A program made the translations under genes and the position numbers. Under the pieces are notes generated by a model that did not search any database, was not told the origin of the DNA, and saw nothing but the letters and a program-made list of their open reading frames with translations. From NCBI GenBank assembly GCA_016712315.1, contig JADJRG010000013.1, positions 2,268,001 through 2,332,000 on the forward strand: a stretch of 64,000 nucleotides of DNA, given 5' to 3'. Positions 18,046 to 28,530 of this stretch are shown here, in pieces; the first letter of the stretch is position 1; every line of letters begins with the position of its first letter. The DNA comes from Nannocystis sp. GTDB lineage: Bacteria; Myxococcota_A; Polyangia; Nannocystales; Nannocystaceae.

Positions 18046-18777
18046 ATGCTCGAGCTGGCGTGGAGTGCTTCCTCTGTGGTCCATGGCTTCACGGATCGCC
18101 TAGGCGGGGTGAGCGAGGGGCGCTTCGCTTCGTTGAACTTCGGACGAAAATGGGGCGACGACCCGGCGGCGGTCGATGAGAACCTGCGGCGCTTGGCGGC
18201 GGCGTCGGGCTTTGACCCGAGGTCGCTGCGGTCGCCGCGGCAGGTGCACGGCGCGGCGGTGCTGCGGGCGCGTGATTGGTCGGCGGCGGCGGAGGCGGAC
18301 GCGATCTGGGCGGCGCGTGACGACGGCGCGGTGGTGGTGGGGGTGTTGACCGCCGACTGCGTGCCGGTGCTCTTGGTCGATGAAGAGGCGACGGTGGTCG
18401 CGGCGATCCACAGCGGGTGGCGGAGCACGGTGGCGGGCGTGGTGCCCGCGACGATCGCGGCGATCTCGGCGGCGACGTCGACGGCGCCGGGGCGGCTGCG
18501 CGCGGCCATCGGTCCGTGCATCGAACAAGCGTCGTTCGAGGTGGGGCCGGAGGTCGCGGCGCTGTTTCCGAAGGAGCGCGTCGACTGGACCTCGTACGCG
18601 CGGCCGCACGTCGACCTCGTCGACGTGGTGCGCTCACAGCTGATCGCGAGCGGCGTGCGCGCGGAGCGGATCACGCGGGTCGGCGCCTGTACGTTCGCGA
18701 ACCCGGGCCGCTACTTCTCGTTTCGCCGCGACGGGGCGGGGATCGGCCAGATGCTGTCGTTCATCGGCTGGCCTTAA
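18046..18777 (+). CDS. pgeF: Peptidoglycan-editing factor / multicopper-like YfiH family protein
   Basis: Members of the YfiH (laccase-domain) family hydrolyse wrongly incorporated residues from peptidoglycan precursors, and some act as purine nucleoside phosphorylases. The 243-residue protein has all family motifs: HGFTDRLGGVS, SPRQVHGA, TADCVPVLL, AAIHSGWRSTVAG and AIGPCIEQASFEVG. The metal-binding His and Cys residues in VHG, ADC and IHSG are present. The ATG is 19 bases after the pseudouridine synthase stop, the arrangement (rluD-yfiH) seen in many proteobacteria, so an operon is likely. The TADCVP and HSGW motifs argue against a degraded copy. Confidence 0.93.
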   Translation: MLELAWSASSVVHGFTDRLGGVSEGRFASLNFGRKWGDDPAAVDENLRRLAAASGFDPRSLRSPRQVHGAAVLRARDWSAAAEADAIWAARDDGAVVVGVLTADCVPVLLVDEEATVVAAIHSGWRSTVAGVVPATIAAISAATSTAPGRLRAAIGPCIEQASFEVGPEVAALFPKERVDWTSYARPHVDLVDVVRSQLIASGVRAERITRVGACTFANPGRYFSFRRDGAGIGQMLSFIGWP

Positions 18778-18810
18778 GGCCAGTTTCTCTTCGTCCGAAG
18801 AGTAAAAAAA

Positions 18811-18849
18811 TGAAAGAAAAGAAAACCGACCCGAGGGGGTCGGGTCGGT
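18811..18849 (-). terminator. Rho-independent terminator for the small membrane protein gene
   Basis: A nine-base-pair stem (ACCGACCCG, 18825-18833, with CGGGTCGGT, 18841-18849) is followed on the minus strand by a T-rich tract (TTTTCTTTTCTTTCA). Orientation fits the gene ending at 18873. Confidence 0.85.
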
Positions 18850-18872
18850 CGGCGCGGCGGCGAGCGCGGCGG

Positions 18873-19103
18873 CTATTCCTTCTTCGCGGGGGCGTTGTCG
18901 GCGGCGTTCATCTCGCCGTACTTGTCGGCCATCGTCGACTTCTTGTCGCCGACGATCCCCATGACCGTCCAAGAGAGGATCCAGAGGAAGAGGAGGATGA
19001 AAAAAGAGACCAGGATGAGCTGCGCGAGCGAGCCGGGGGCCGTCACCGGCGGTTTGGCAGCTTCGCGTTCCCACTTGTTATCGGCGATCTCGGCGGCAGA
19101 CAT
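18873..19103 (-). CDS. Small single-pass membrane protein (76 aa), unknown
   Basis: The ATG at 19103 is preceded by GGAG; the longer frame to 19148 adds a Cys/Arg leader. The N-terminal half is soluble and charged (SAAEIADNKWEREAAKPP), then one strong hydrophobic helix follows (LILVSFFILLFLWILSW), then a charged tail rich in Lys, Asp and Ala. The topology suggests a small subunit or assembly factor of an inner-membrane complex. No family is recognisable and no respiratory gene is nearby. It has its own terminator and sits 84 bases downstream of the TolC-like gene on the same strand. Confidence 0.65.
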   Translation of the reverse strand: MSAAEIADNKWEREAAKPPVTAPGSLAQLILVSFFILLFLWILSWTVMGIVGDKKSTMADKYGEMNAADNAPAKKE

Positions 19104-19187
19104 GGCGTTGCTCCTGGGCGCGAGGCAGCGCCTCACGTTCGTCCGCACACGCTAACACGCTCCGGTGATCGATCTCAACGGTCGCGG

Positions 19188-21071
19188 TCAGCGATCAGCG
19201 CGGCCGGTGGAGGGGGCGCTCGCGGGCGCGCCGGCCGCGCGGCCGCCCTTCATCAGCTCGATGCCGTAGGCGGGCAAGAGCTCGCCGGTGAGCGTCTGGA
19301 GCTCGGTGAGGGCCAAGAGGTAGTCGATCTGGGCGCGTAGGGCGTTGGACTCGGCGAGGGCGAGCTCGTCGAGGCGAAAGAGGACCTCGTAGCTGGTCGA
19401 ACGACCGACCGCGTAGCGGGCCCGCTCGGCCTCGAGGTTCTCCTTGGCGAGCCCGACCGAGAACTCGGTGACCTCCATCCGCTTGCCGGCGCTGCGCATC
19501 TGGTTGGCGGCGCGGACGACGGCGGTGGAGATCTGCCGCTGACTGGTCTTGAGGGTGTTCTCCGCGCGCGCGAGCTCGAGCAGGACGCGCTCGTGGTTGG
19601 CCTTGGGGGTGCGGTTCTGGACGTCCCAGGTGAGGTTTAAGCCGCCGCTGACCTGGTAGTCGGCGACCAGGCCTTTGTTGCGGATGTCGTCGTTGAAGAA
19701 ATTGCCGAACGCTTCGCTCCAGCCGCCGCGGTTGCCTGGGTCGCCGGTGTTGGCGTTGGCGATCCGGTCGTTGGAGACGCCGCGAGGGACAAAGGCGCCG
19801 GTGACGTCGAGCTGGGGTAAGCGCTGGTTGGCGGCGACCATCTCGTCGATGCGGCGGCTGGCGAGGGCGAGCTGCAGCTGACGCACCTGCGGGTTGGCCG
19901 CGAGGGCGCGGCGGATCTCGTCCTTGACGTCGACGGGGCGCGGCTGGAGCAGCTGAGGATCGCTGGCGGCCTCGATGCCTAAGATGTCGCGCTCGACGAT
20001 GTCTTGGCCGAGCAGGTTGCGCAGGTTGAGGCTGCGCTCGAGCAGGAGGTTCTCGGCGAGCAAGATGTCCGACTCGCGCAGCGCGACGGTCTGCTCGAGG
20101 GAGCGGCCGTCGAGCGGCGAGCGGCGGCCAGCGGCGACCTCCGCTTGCGTTCGCTGGAGCTGCTCGGCGGCGATCTGAGCGCTGCGTCGCTTGTTCTGGA
20201 GGTCGCGCTGGGCGTAGAGGACCTCCCAATAGGCCAAGATGACGTCGCGGATGACGTTCTGAGCGGTCACCATGCGGGCCGCTTCGTTCTGGGTGACCGC
20301 GATCTTGGCGCGGTCGATGTCGGCGCGGTTGACCTTGATCCCGGCGCCTTTGAGCAGCGGTTGGGTCAACTGGAGGTTGGTCGTGACGTTGTAGCCGTTG
20401 ATGTCGACGGTGCCGGCGGCCGCGTTGAAGAAGGAGATCGGCTGGTTGTTGACGCTACGGGTGCCCGTTAAGGTGAGCTGGACGGTGCCGCCTGTCTCGA
20501 GCTTGCGCCGTAGGCCGAGGTTGCCGCCCCAGCTCCGTTGACCGGTGCTGAAGACCACGGCCGAGCCGCGCTGCGGGGTGGCGACCCGCGAGGCGTTGAG
20601 GCCGGCGACGACGAAGACGTCATAGGCGCCGATCGCCGCCATCACTTGCGTCTCGGAGATCGCGATGTCGATGGCGTTGGTCGCGAGGTCCATGTTGCTC
20701 TCAAACGCCATGCGGAGGGCGTCCGAGAGGGCGAGGGGCTCGACGGCGAAGGGCGCGGTGTCGTCGATGTCGAGGCTGATCGGCTGGCCTTGCGGCATCG
20801 GCGGGCCCTCAGGCTGCGGGCCCGAGGGCGGCACGAGGCCGCGAGCACGGCTGGGCGGCGCGACCGAGGAAGAGGCGCTGGGACCGGGTGAGGGGGTGAT
20901 CGTCGGGGAGGTCGAGCTGGTGGGCTGCGTCGGCGTCGGCGTCGTCGTCGTGAGCGGGACGCTGTCCGGCCTGGCGAGGTTGGGCAGGCCGGTCTTCGGA
21001 TCGATCGCGTTGGGATCGCTGCCAGGTGCCGCGAGCGCGGCCGCGAATAGGGTGACGAGAGCGATGTTCAC
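19188..21071 (-). CDS. TolC-family outer-membrane channel protein
   Basis: Outer-membrane efflux or type I secretion channel. GTG at 21071 starts a signal peptide (MNIALVTLFAAALAAP), followed by an unusually long Pro/Thr/Ser-rich linker of about 90 residues before the conserved domain. The domain shows the two OEP repeats: LALSDALRMAFESNMDL with helical partner (ENLLLERSLNLRNLLGQD), and VKDEIRRALAANPQVRQLQL with the second helical hairpin (VGLAKENLEAERARYAVGRS). The end (DYLLALTELQTLTGELL) is typical. No adaptor or pump is adjacent, so its partner system is not in the window. The 627-residue length exceeds the usual 450-500 because of the linker. Confidence 0.9.
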   Translation of the reverse strand: MNIALVTLFAAALAAPGSDPNAIDPKTGLPNLARPDSVPLTTTTPTPTQPTSSTSPTITPSPGPSASSSVAPPSRARGLVPPSGPQPEGPPMPQGQPISLDIDDTAPFAVEPLALSDALRMAFESNMDLATNAIDIAISETQVMAAIGAYDVFVVAGLNASRVATPQRGSAVVFSTGQRSWGGNLGLRRKLETGGTVQLTLTGTRSVNNQPISFFNAAAGTVDINGYNVTTNLQLTQPLLKGAGIKVNRADIDRAKIAVTQNEAARMVTAQNVIRDVILAYWEVLYAQRDLQNKRRSAQIAAEQLQRTQAEVAAGRRSPLDGRSLEQTVALRESDILLAENLLLERSLNLRNLLGQDIVERDILGIEAASDPQLLQPRPVDVKDEIRRALAANPQVRQLQLALASRRIDEMVAANQRLPQLDVTGAFVPRGVSNDRIANANTGDPGNRGGWSEAFGNFFNDDIRNKGLVADYQVSGGLNLTWDVQNRTPKANHERVLLELARAENTLKTSQRQISTAVVRAANQMRSAGKRMEVTEFSVGLAKENLEAERARYAVGRSTSYEVLFRLDELALAESNALRAQIDYLLALTELQTLTGELLPAYGIELMKGGRAAGAPASAPSTGRADR

Positions 21072-21232
21072 GGGCGCCTGGGGGGCTGATAGCGCTGGGG
21101 TGAGCCCCGGTCAAGCGCCTCGGCTGGCTCGCTTCGACACCGAGGGCGCGGTGAGGGTTTCTCTGGCAATTCTTGCAATTTTAGGCGGGGAGGCGGGCGC
21201 GAGCGCGCGAGCTGGAGGCGGAGCCGCGCGAC

Positions 21233-22477
21233 TTAGCCCTCGGGGGCGACGGTGACGTGGATCCACCACCAGTCGACCCCCTGGCGGCTGTCGCGGAGCA
21301 CGTAGAAGAGCGTGGCGCGATCGTCAGGGGGGCGCTCGGACTCGTCCTGATCGCCGCGGAGGAGCTCCCACGAATTTGTGCTCTCAGGGTCGTCGCTGGA
21401 GCCGGACAACAAGACGCCCCAGGTGCGGAACCAGCGGGCCCGGTAGGTCTCGGTGCGCTCCTCGTAGCCGCCCGCGCCCTGGTTGACCGGCACGAGGTAG
21501 GGCTGGAGATCCGCCGCGGGGGCGTTGGTGCGGATCTCTAACAGGTCGCCGAGCTGGGCCTCGACGGTGGCGCCGCGATCAAGAGGGCCGAGCTCGCGGG
21601 TGGTGCCGTCTGGTTGGATGATGGTGACGACGAAGTCGGTGATCCGCGGGTTGCGATCTCCGTCGGGGATCGCCTCGGGATCGGGGGGCTCGAGGCCGGC
21701 GGGCAGCTCGGCGCCGAAGCTGACGAGCAGGGCGAGCAGGCGCTCGATCGGGCCGACGCTGAGGCGCTGGACGACGTAGATGCAGTCGACAGGCAAGACG
21801 CTGTCGCCGCCGAGCAGGCGATCGGCGCACTCGGCGGCGCTGGGGGCGTCGCCGCTGCGGCCGATCATGGTGAGCTCGATGTCGCCGCCGAAGAGTAAGG
21901 TGGAGGCGAGCGGGACGGTGAGGTCTTGGGCGCCATCGTCCGGGGTGGCGTCGGCGGGGATCCGGCACGGGCTCGGGCTCTCGGGGAGCGACCCGGACTC
22001 AGGGTCGATGCTGTCAAAAGAGACAGGCGGGCACTCGGGGATCAGCGCGAGCTCGGTCGGGAAGGCGCCCTTGAGGCAGGCGAAGAGGCCGTCGACGGGG
22101 CCGAGGTTGCAGGCGAGCCAGATCGGGTCGAGCTCGGCGGGGCTGAACGGGCCGTCGGTGTCGACGACGAAGGGGGTGAGGCGAACTGTCTCAAAGGGCA
22201 GGGCCTCGCAGCGCGGCGCGGCGCTCGGATCAGGCTCGGGTAGCAGCGGCAGGATGACCTCGCTGCGGACAGCGAGCACGCGGGTCGAGGCGATCCGCTG
22301 CGAGGAGGGGAGCGGGTCGCCGCAGCCGAGGAGCAGGCCGGTGAGGGCGCTGGTGAGGCCGAACCGGGCCGTCCAGGCGGAGAGCGTGCGCCCGGCGCGA
22401 GCGCGCGCGCGGCAGAGCGACCGGTGCATGCGCCGACGATAGCGAGATTTTTCAGGCTTGGCAGCGGCGGCGGTCAT
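21233..22477 (-). CDS. Predicted lipoprotein, unknown function
   Basis: The ATG at 22477 lies five bases after the receptor stop (TGACCCGCATG), suggesting coupling; the open frame continues upstream only as antisense of the receptor. An Arg-rich N-terminus leads to a hydrophobic stretch ending in LLLGCGDP, a lipobox, so an outer-membrane lipoprotein is likely; an internal start nearer the lipobox, such as ATG 22429, is possible. The body has several Cys residues, Glu/Asp-Pro-rich loops and no catalytic motif that I recognise, ending in DSRQGVDWWWIHVTVAPEG. By position it is the last gene of the Ton operon and may be a surface partner of the receptor. Two copies of the CTGTC-N6-GRCAGG motif lie within it. 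Confidence 0.75.
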   Translation of the reverse strand: MTAAAAKPEKSRYRRRMHRSLCRARARAGRTLSAWTARFGLTSALTGLLLGCGDPLPSSQRIASTRVLAVRSEVILPLLPEPDPSAAPRCEALPFETVRLTPFVVDTDGPFSPAELDPIWLACNLGPVDGLFACLKGAFPTELALIPECPPVSFDSIDPESGSLPESPSPCRIPADATPDDGAQDLTVPLASTLLFGGDIELTMIGRSGDAPSAAECADRLLGGDSVLPVDCIYVVQRLSVGPIERLLALLVSFGAELPAGLEPPDPEAIPDGDRNPRITDFVVTIIQPDGTTRELGPLDRGATVEAQLGDLLEIRTNAPAADLQPYLVPVNQGAGGYEERTETYRARWFRTWGVLLSGSSDDPESTNSWELLRGDQDESERPPDDRATLFYVLRDSRQGVDWWWIHVTVAPEG

Positions 22478-22482
22478 GCGGG

Positions 22483-25313
22483 TCAAAACTCCACCTTGAG
22501 GCCGATCGAGGGCAGGATCGGCAAGGAGGCGACGGGGGCGGAGGCCTGGAAATTGTAGCTGTAGTTGATGAACTCGGCGTTCTGGGCGTTGTAGATGTTG
22601 AGGACGTCGAGGTAGGCGGTGTAGGAGAAGCGCTTGAAGACCCAGCGGCGGTCGACGCGGAGGTCGAGCTGGTGGAAGGTGGGCAGGCGATCGCTGGCCC
22701 GCGGGCCGGTGAGGGGGACGTAGGAGCCGTTGGAGGCGTCGTAGATCCCGCCGTAGGCGGCGGTGGTGGGGTTGCCAGAGATCAACCGAAAACGCGCGCC
22801 GACCTGCCAACCCTTGGGGAGCTTGTAGCTGGCGATCGCGGTGAGGATGTGGGTCTGGTCGAAGTCGAAGAGGTAGGGGTCTTGATCGGGGGCGTCGCGG
22901 CGGGTGCTCCGCATCAACGTGTAGCTGAGCCAGCCGAAGAGGCTGCGGGTGAGCGCTTTGCGGAGCAGCAGCTCGCCGCCGAAGATGTTGCCGGTGCCGG
23001 TGTTGGCCCACAGCTCAGGGGCGGGGCCGGTGAGGCGCTGGAGCAGCAAGGCGGAGGGGGCGCTGAGGTTCCAGAGGTACTTGTAAAAGCCGGTGACCTC
23101 GAGGGTGACGTCGCTGTCGAAGTCTTGGGCGATCCCGAGGCTGGTGTGTAAGGCCCGCTCCGGGCCGATGTCCTCGTTGCCGAAGACGGCGTTCCACTTG
23201 AAGGGCGGGTTGGGGACCTGGCTGTAGAGGCCGACGCCGCCCTTGAGGTTGGTGCGGTCGCTGAGGGCGATGTTCCAGCGCAGGCGCGGGTCGGTGGTGG
23301 TGCGGTTGAACGGGTAACCGTAGTAGGTGAAACGAACGCCGGGGTAGAGGGTCACGCGGTCGCCGACGCCGACCGCGGCGGTAGCGTAGAGGGCGGGGAA
23401 GAGGAGGGTGTTCTTGCCGGTGGTGGTCGCCCGCTGGCCGCCGTTGCCGCCGGTGTTGCCGTCGCCGCCGAAGACGGGGGTGCTGATGTCGAACTTGTAA
23501 AAAAAGGCGGAGTACTCGGTGCCGATCCGCAGGCTCGAGCGGCGGGTGAGCTGGCGGGCGAGCTCGGCGCGGCCGGTGAAGCCGTCGGACATGAGATCAA
23601 AGCGGACGGCGTCGCCGATGTTGATCGAGGCGAAGTCGCGGCGGTAGGAGGGGGTGACCAGGAACTCCCAGGGGCCCTGGATCTTGCGGTAGACGAGGTC
23701 GGCGCGGTGGAAGAGGATCGTCGTATCGAAGCGGTTGCGATCGTCGACTTGGCCGTCGTTCTGGCTGTTGGTGACCAGCGAGGTGCGATCGTCGCTGCCG
23801 AAGATCCGCGCCGAAAAATCGCCGCCGGAGATCGGGTAGTCGAAGAGGACCTGGTAGTCGTAATAACGCGGGGCGATGGTGAGGTTGAGGCCGGCGTCGT
23901 CAGGCACCGCGTTGCGCAGGACGAAGTCGATGTAGGAGCGGCGGCCCGAGACGATGAAGGAGCCCTTGCCGATCGGCCCCTCGGCGAGCACGCCGGTGTC
24001 GAAGAGGTCAGAGTCGATGTAGCCGTGGTAGCCGTCGCGCCGGCCCTTGCGCGGGCTGACGTTGATGACCCCGCCGATCGCGTCGCCGTAGCGGCTGTCG
24101 AAGTTGCCGGGGATGAAGTCGATCTGGGTGAGGATGTCGGAGTTGAAGACGCTGGTGAGGCCGCCGAAGTGGAAGAGCTGGGGGATCTCGTGGTAGCCGA
24201 GGAAGGTGGCAGAGTCGCCGGGGGCGGCGCCGCGGATCGCCAAGAGGCCGGCGCCGAAGGGGGCCCGGGCGACGCCTGGAAAATTCTGGATCGACTTGAG
24301 GGCGTCGCCTTGGGTGCCGGGTAAGGCGTTGATCTCTTGCGCGCTGATGGTGCGGCGGTTGACCTCGCCGACGTCGTCTCGCTGGGACTTGACGACGGTT
24401 TTATAGGGGTTGAAGACCAGCTGCTTGGCGTAGTAGGTGAGCTCTAAGCGCTGGCCGTCGGCGATCTCGTCGACGACGTCGACGCGCTCGTAGCCTTGGG
24501 CGAGCACGATGATGCGGATCCGCCCCGAAGGGACGCCCCGCAGCTCGAAGGCGCCCTTGGGGTCGGTGATCGCCTTGAGCGACCAGGCGGGGGCGACGCT
24601 CTCGTCGACGAGCTGACGGACCCGGCCGAGGGGCAGATCGGCGGGGGCCGGGACGATGAGGACGGTGGCGTCGTCGACGGGGGTGCGCAGGCCGGCGGTG
24701 AGGATGGTGCCCTGGACGCGCACCGGGCCGGCGGCGGGGTCAGGGGCGCTGGGGTCAGGAGCGTCGGCGCCCTCAAGGGTGTCTGATGGGACAGGTGCGG
24801 GCGGGCGCTGGGGAGCGGCGATCTCGAGGCCGATCGACAGGGTGACCTCGACGGGCTGGCCCTTGAGCTTGCCGGGCTCGTAGCGGAGCGCGGCGACCGC
24901 CTCGAGGGCGAGCTGGTCGAGGCGCGGGTGGAGCTGCTGGCTGACCGCGAGCTCCTTGGGGACGCCGTCGACGCCGACGACGTAGCGGACGACGACGAGG
25001 CCGCTGGGGGGATCTTCGCCGGGGAGGTCGAGGAGCTCGGGCGGGTAGGTGAGCGCGGCGCTGTTGAGCAGGCGGGGGGCCTCGTAGCCGTCGGGGGCGG
25101 GCGCGGCGAGGCGCAGGTGGCCGCGCGGCATGGGCGAGGCGAGGGCGGCGGCGGGCAGCGCGAGGGCGAGGGCGGCGAGGGCGAGGGCGAGCGAGCGCGG
25201 CGATGATGCGCGAGCGGTGGTCGTGTACCTGCTCTCAAGGACAGGTCGGTAGGCCCGCTCGCCCGCGGGCGGGGCGGCCTGGAGGGGCGACTTGGGCTCG
25301 GCGGTGGAGGCGG

Positions 25314-25317
<4 letters not shown>
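22483..25317 (-). CDS. TonB-dependent outer-membrane receptor with N-terminal TonB-C-like domain
   Basis: Transports a large nutrient across the outer membrane using ExbB/ExbD/TonB energy. The 944-residue protein has a leader and hydrophobic core (LALALAALALALPAAALA), then a domain like the C-terminus of TonB (residues about 75-170, SGLVVVRYVVGVDGVPKEL), a carboxypeptidase-regulatory-like domain (AFELRGVPSGRIRIIVLAQGY), a plug (RTISAQEINALPGTQGDAL, ARAPFGAGLLAIRGAAPGDS) and a 22-strand barrel ending in KVEF. The start ATG overlaps the tonB stop (ATGA), which leaves about 40 residues before the hydrophobic core; no later ATG fits. The TonB-like module in a receptor is uncommon and recurs in myxobacterial paralogues. 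Substrate is unknown. Confidence 0.9.
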
Positions 25318-26114
<797 letters not shown>

Positions 26115-26135
26115 CGTACTAGCGCGCTCTCGGGG

Positions 26136-26591
26136 CTAAGCGCCCGGCTTGGGCTGGGGTTTCTCGGTGGCGATCGCGTACTTCTTGACGCCCGCGTCGC
26201 GGAGGAGGTCGATGAGGTGGACCATCGCGCCGACCTCGGCGCCTTCATCACACATGATCACTCCTTGCAGGTCTTTGTCCTCCTTGACCTTGCTGGAGAT
26301 CGCGTCCTTGATCGTCTTGTCGCGGGCGGCGGGATCAGCCTCAGTGACCTTCACGCGGTCGATCGAGTAGGCGCCCTCTTTGGTGCACATCAAGAGGATC
26401 TGGTGCGGGTTGGGCTCGAGCTTGGTGCCGGTCTTGGCGTCCGGCTTGTCGACCCTCATCGCCTCAGAGTCCTGGATGGTGGTGGTGGTGGCCATGAAGA
26501 TGACCAGGAGGACCAACATCACGTCGACGAGCGGCGTGACGTTGATGGCGTTGATGCCGTCGTCTTCGTCGAGGTTGACGTCGCCGGCCAC
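26136..26591 (-). CDS. exbD: ExbD/TolR-family biopolymer transport protein
   Basis: Part of the proton-driven motor with ExbB. The short cytoplasmic tail is followed by the membrane helix with the conserved protonatable Asp (INVTPLVDVMLVLLVIFM) and a periplasmic domain ending VGAMVHLIDLLRDAGVKKYA. At 151 residues the size is typical. The periplasmic part has two Cys residues (LLMCTKEG, GVIMCDEG) that could form a disulfide. The gene starts three bases downstream of exbB and lies 21 bases before tonB, so the three form one operon with the receptor. It could equally be called TolR-like, but the tonB neighbour supports ExbD. Confidence 0.93.
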   Translation of the reverse strand: MAGDVNLDEDDGINAINVTPLVDVMLVLLVIFMATTTTIQDSEAMRVDKPDAKTGTKLEPNPHQILLMCTKEGAYSIDRVKVTEADPAARDKTIKDAISSKVKEDKDLQGVIMCDEGAEVGAMVHLIDLLRDAGVKKYAIATEKPQPKPGA

Positions 26592-26594
26592 GGC

Positions 26595-27245
26595 TCAGTC
26601 CCTCCGATCCGTGTCGTCGGTGAGCAGCGCTTGGACCATGTTGGTGAGGCCGTCCGCCTCGCCCAAGAGGAGCTTCACGAGCCGCTGAAAGTAGTTGTAG
26701 GCGATGACGGCGGGGATCGCGACGAGCAGGCCGACGGCGGTGGCGACGAGGGCCTCGTAGATGCCGCCCATGACCGCCTTGCTGTACTCGGCGGTGCCCA
26801 TGGTGCCGCCCTGCTCGAGCTGGCGGAAGGTGGTGATGATGCCGAGCACGGTGCCGAGCAGGCCGATGAAGGGGGCGTTGGCGCCGACGGTGCCGAGGTA
26901 GGCGAGGTTGCGCTCGAGGCGGAGCTTCTCGGCGGGCCGGAGGGCGGCCTGGATCGCGGTCATCGCCTTGACGCCGCGGCTGCGGTTGTCGAGCATCGCC
27001 GCGGCGATCCGACCGCCGGGCGCGGTGCTGACCTTGAGCAGGCGATCCGCCTTGGCGTGGTCGCGCTCGACGAGGCTCTCGTGCAGGGTGCGCAGCAGCG
27101 CGGTGTCCTTGCCGCGGAGGTTCCTATAAAAAATCCAGCGCTCGAACATCACGCCGACGCTGATGAGGCTGAGCACGATCAGCAGCCAGAGGATCCACTC
27201 CGAGCCGACGGCGGCGAGCTGTAGGAATTTCTCGGTGAGATTCAT
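26595..27245 (-). CDS. exbB: ExbB/TolQ-family proton channel protein
   Basis: Forms the pentameric inner-membrane channel around ExbD. Three membrane helices are visible: WILWLLIVLSLISVGVMFE near the N-terminus, then APFIGLLGTVLGIITTFR and ALVATAVGLLVAIPAVIAYN. The motif GLLGTVLG and the preceding cytoplasmic loop are characteristic of the MotA/TolQ/ExbB family. The 216-residue length is normal. The ATG at 27245 is 32 bases after truD ends, so the whole bamD-truD-exbB-exbD-tonB-receptor-lipoprotein series may be read through from one promoter, although exbB could also have its own. Confidence 0.93.
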   Translation of the reverse strand: MNLTEKFLQLAAVGSEWILWLLIVLSLISVGVMFERWIFYRNLRGKDTALLRTLHESLVERDHAKADRLLKVSTAPGGRIAAAMLDNRSRGVKAMTAIQAALRPAEKLRLERNLAYLGTVGANAPFIGLLGTVLGIITTFRQLEQGGTMGTAEYSKAVMGGIYEALVATAVGLLVAIPAVIAYNYFQRLVKLLLGEADGLTNMVQALLTDDTDRRD

Positions 27246-27276
27246 GGGGCTCTTGGTCTCGTCTTTCCCGCGGGTT

Positions 27277-28530
27277 CTAAGGGGCTTCGGTGGAGGCGGT
27301 GGAGGGCTCTAGAGGACCGGTGAGCTCGTGGAGCAGGGCGGTCGCGTAGGCGCCGGCAGGGAGCGAGAAGCGCAGGCTGACCCCAGCGCTGTGGCCAGGG
27401 TTATGAGAGGCAGAGCCTGTGGATGCAAGTTCTACCGCAGACGCCGGGCCGATCTCGAGGTCCGTAAGCGCGAGCTGGAGGGGGCGACGGGTGCCAGGGA
27501 GCTTGCGTCCGAGGGCCCGGAGCTGGTCTGGGCCGAGGCCGACGCGGTCCAAGATCGCGCGCTCGAGCGCGTCGGCGGGGGTGCCAGGGGCGGGGGCCAT
27601 CATCTTGCTGCCGAAGATCGGGCCGGTGAGCTCGAGCTCGCCCGCGTCGAAGCGCGCTTGATCGAGGGCGGGATCGTCGCTCTGAAAGAGGCCGCCCGTG
27701 GCGCGTTTGCGCATGATGTCGCCGCGCAGGACGACGCGCATCAGGCCGCGGGCGCGCCGCTCCAGCAGGTAGAGGTTGAAGAGCGCGGATTGGCCGGCGC
27801 TGAGCAGGAAGTCGGCCTTGCGCCGGCCGCGGGCGCCGCCGCCGAGGAGCAGGGCGAGGCCGCGGATGAGGTTGCGGCCGCCGTCGCCGAGGCGCTGCTC
27901 GCCGTAGAGATTGTCGAGGCCGCCTCGCTCGTGGAGGGCGCTCACCTTGGCCGCGAGGCGGGTGAGGGCGAGGGGCTGCGGGACCGCGAGGTCGCGGAGC
28001 ACCAGCTCAAAGACGTTGCCGTGGAGGTGACCGCGGCGCAGCTTGTTGCCGTGCGGGTGCGCAGGGCCGAGCTCGATGGCGGGGTGCTCGAAGGCGGCGA
28101 GGGCGGCGCGGTAGGCGGCGGGGGCGGAGATCCACTGCTCGGTGACCGCGTGGGTGTCCTTGAGGCCGGCGAGGCCGAGCTCGGCGCGGGGGATCTGGCA
28201 GCGCTCGGCGACGACCTGAAGGGCGTCTTCGCTGCCGATCCCGCGCTTTTTTAGGAGAAGGAGGAGGTGCGCGCCTTCGCGCCCGTCCGGCGGGTATGCG
28301 GGGATCTCGCGCACGAGAAAGTCCTCCAAGCGGGCGCGGATCCGGCCGCCGACGCCGGGGAGATCTGCGGTCTGCCTCGGAGGATCCCTCAATAAACGGA
28401 GTTCGGCCTCGGTGACGCCGAGCGACCCGGCGTCGCGTGAGGCGTGCAGGGCGGGCTCGGGCGCGTCGGCCTGGGGATCAAGGTCCGTGTCGATTTGCTC
28501 GGCGTCGGCGTCGGTGTCGGTGTCGATCAT
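27277..28530 (-). CDS. truD: tRNA pseudouridine(13) synthase TruD
   Basis: Converts U13 in tRNA(Glu) and related tRNAs to pseudouridine. The conserved core starts after a non-conserved Asp/Thr-rich N-terminal extension of about 55 residues. The catalytic Asp125 lies in GLAGLKDTHAVTEQ (GLKDxxAxTxQ in the family). Further TruD motifs are GGRIRARLEDFLVREIP, HPHGNKLRRGHLHGN and GLDNLYGEQRLGDGGRN. The insertion domain (TRUD) and the terminal SLRFSLPAGAYATALLHEL are present. The start ATG overlaps the bamD-like stop (ATGA), so the two genes are coupled. Clustering with bamD is unusual and probably accidental. Confidence 0.94.
   Translation of the reverse strand: MIDTDTDADAEQIDTDLDPQADAPEPALHASRDAGSLGVTEAELRLLRDPPRQTADLPGVGGRIRARLEDFLVREIPAYPPDGREGAHLLLLLKKRGIGSEDALQVVAERCQIPRAELGLAGLKDTHAVTEQWISAPAAYRAALAAFEHPAIELGPAHPHGNKLRRGHLHGNVFELVLRDLAVPQPLALTRLAAKVSALHERGGLDNLYGEQRLGDGGRNLIRGLALLLGGGARGRRKADFLLSAGQSALFNLYLLERRARGLMRVVLRGDIMRKRATGGLFQSDDPALDQARFDAGELELTGPIFGSKMMAPAPGTPADALERAILDRVGLGPDQLRALGRKLPGTRRPLQLALTDLEIGPASAVELASTGSASHNPGHSAGVSLRFSLPAGAYATALLHELTGPLEPSTASTEAP

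Noticed and set aside
18791..18810. Terminator for pgeF on the plus strand
   Set aside because: The small stem CTCTTC/GAAGAG is followed by A residues, not T, on the plus strand; the strong hairpin further on is oriented for the minus-strand gene.
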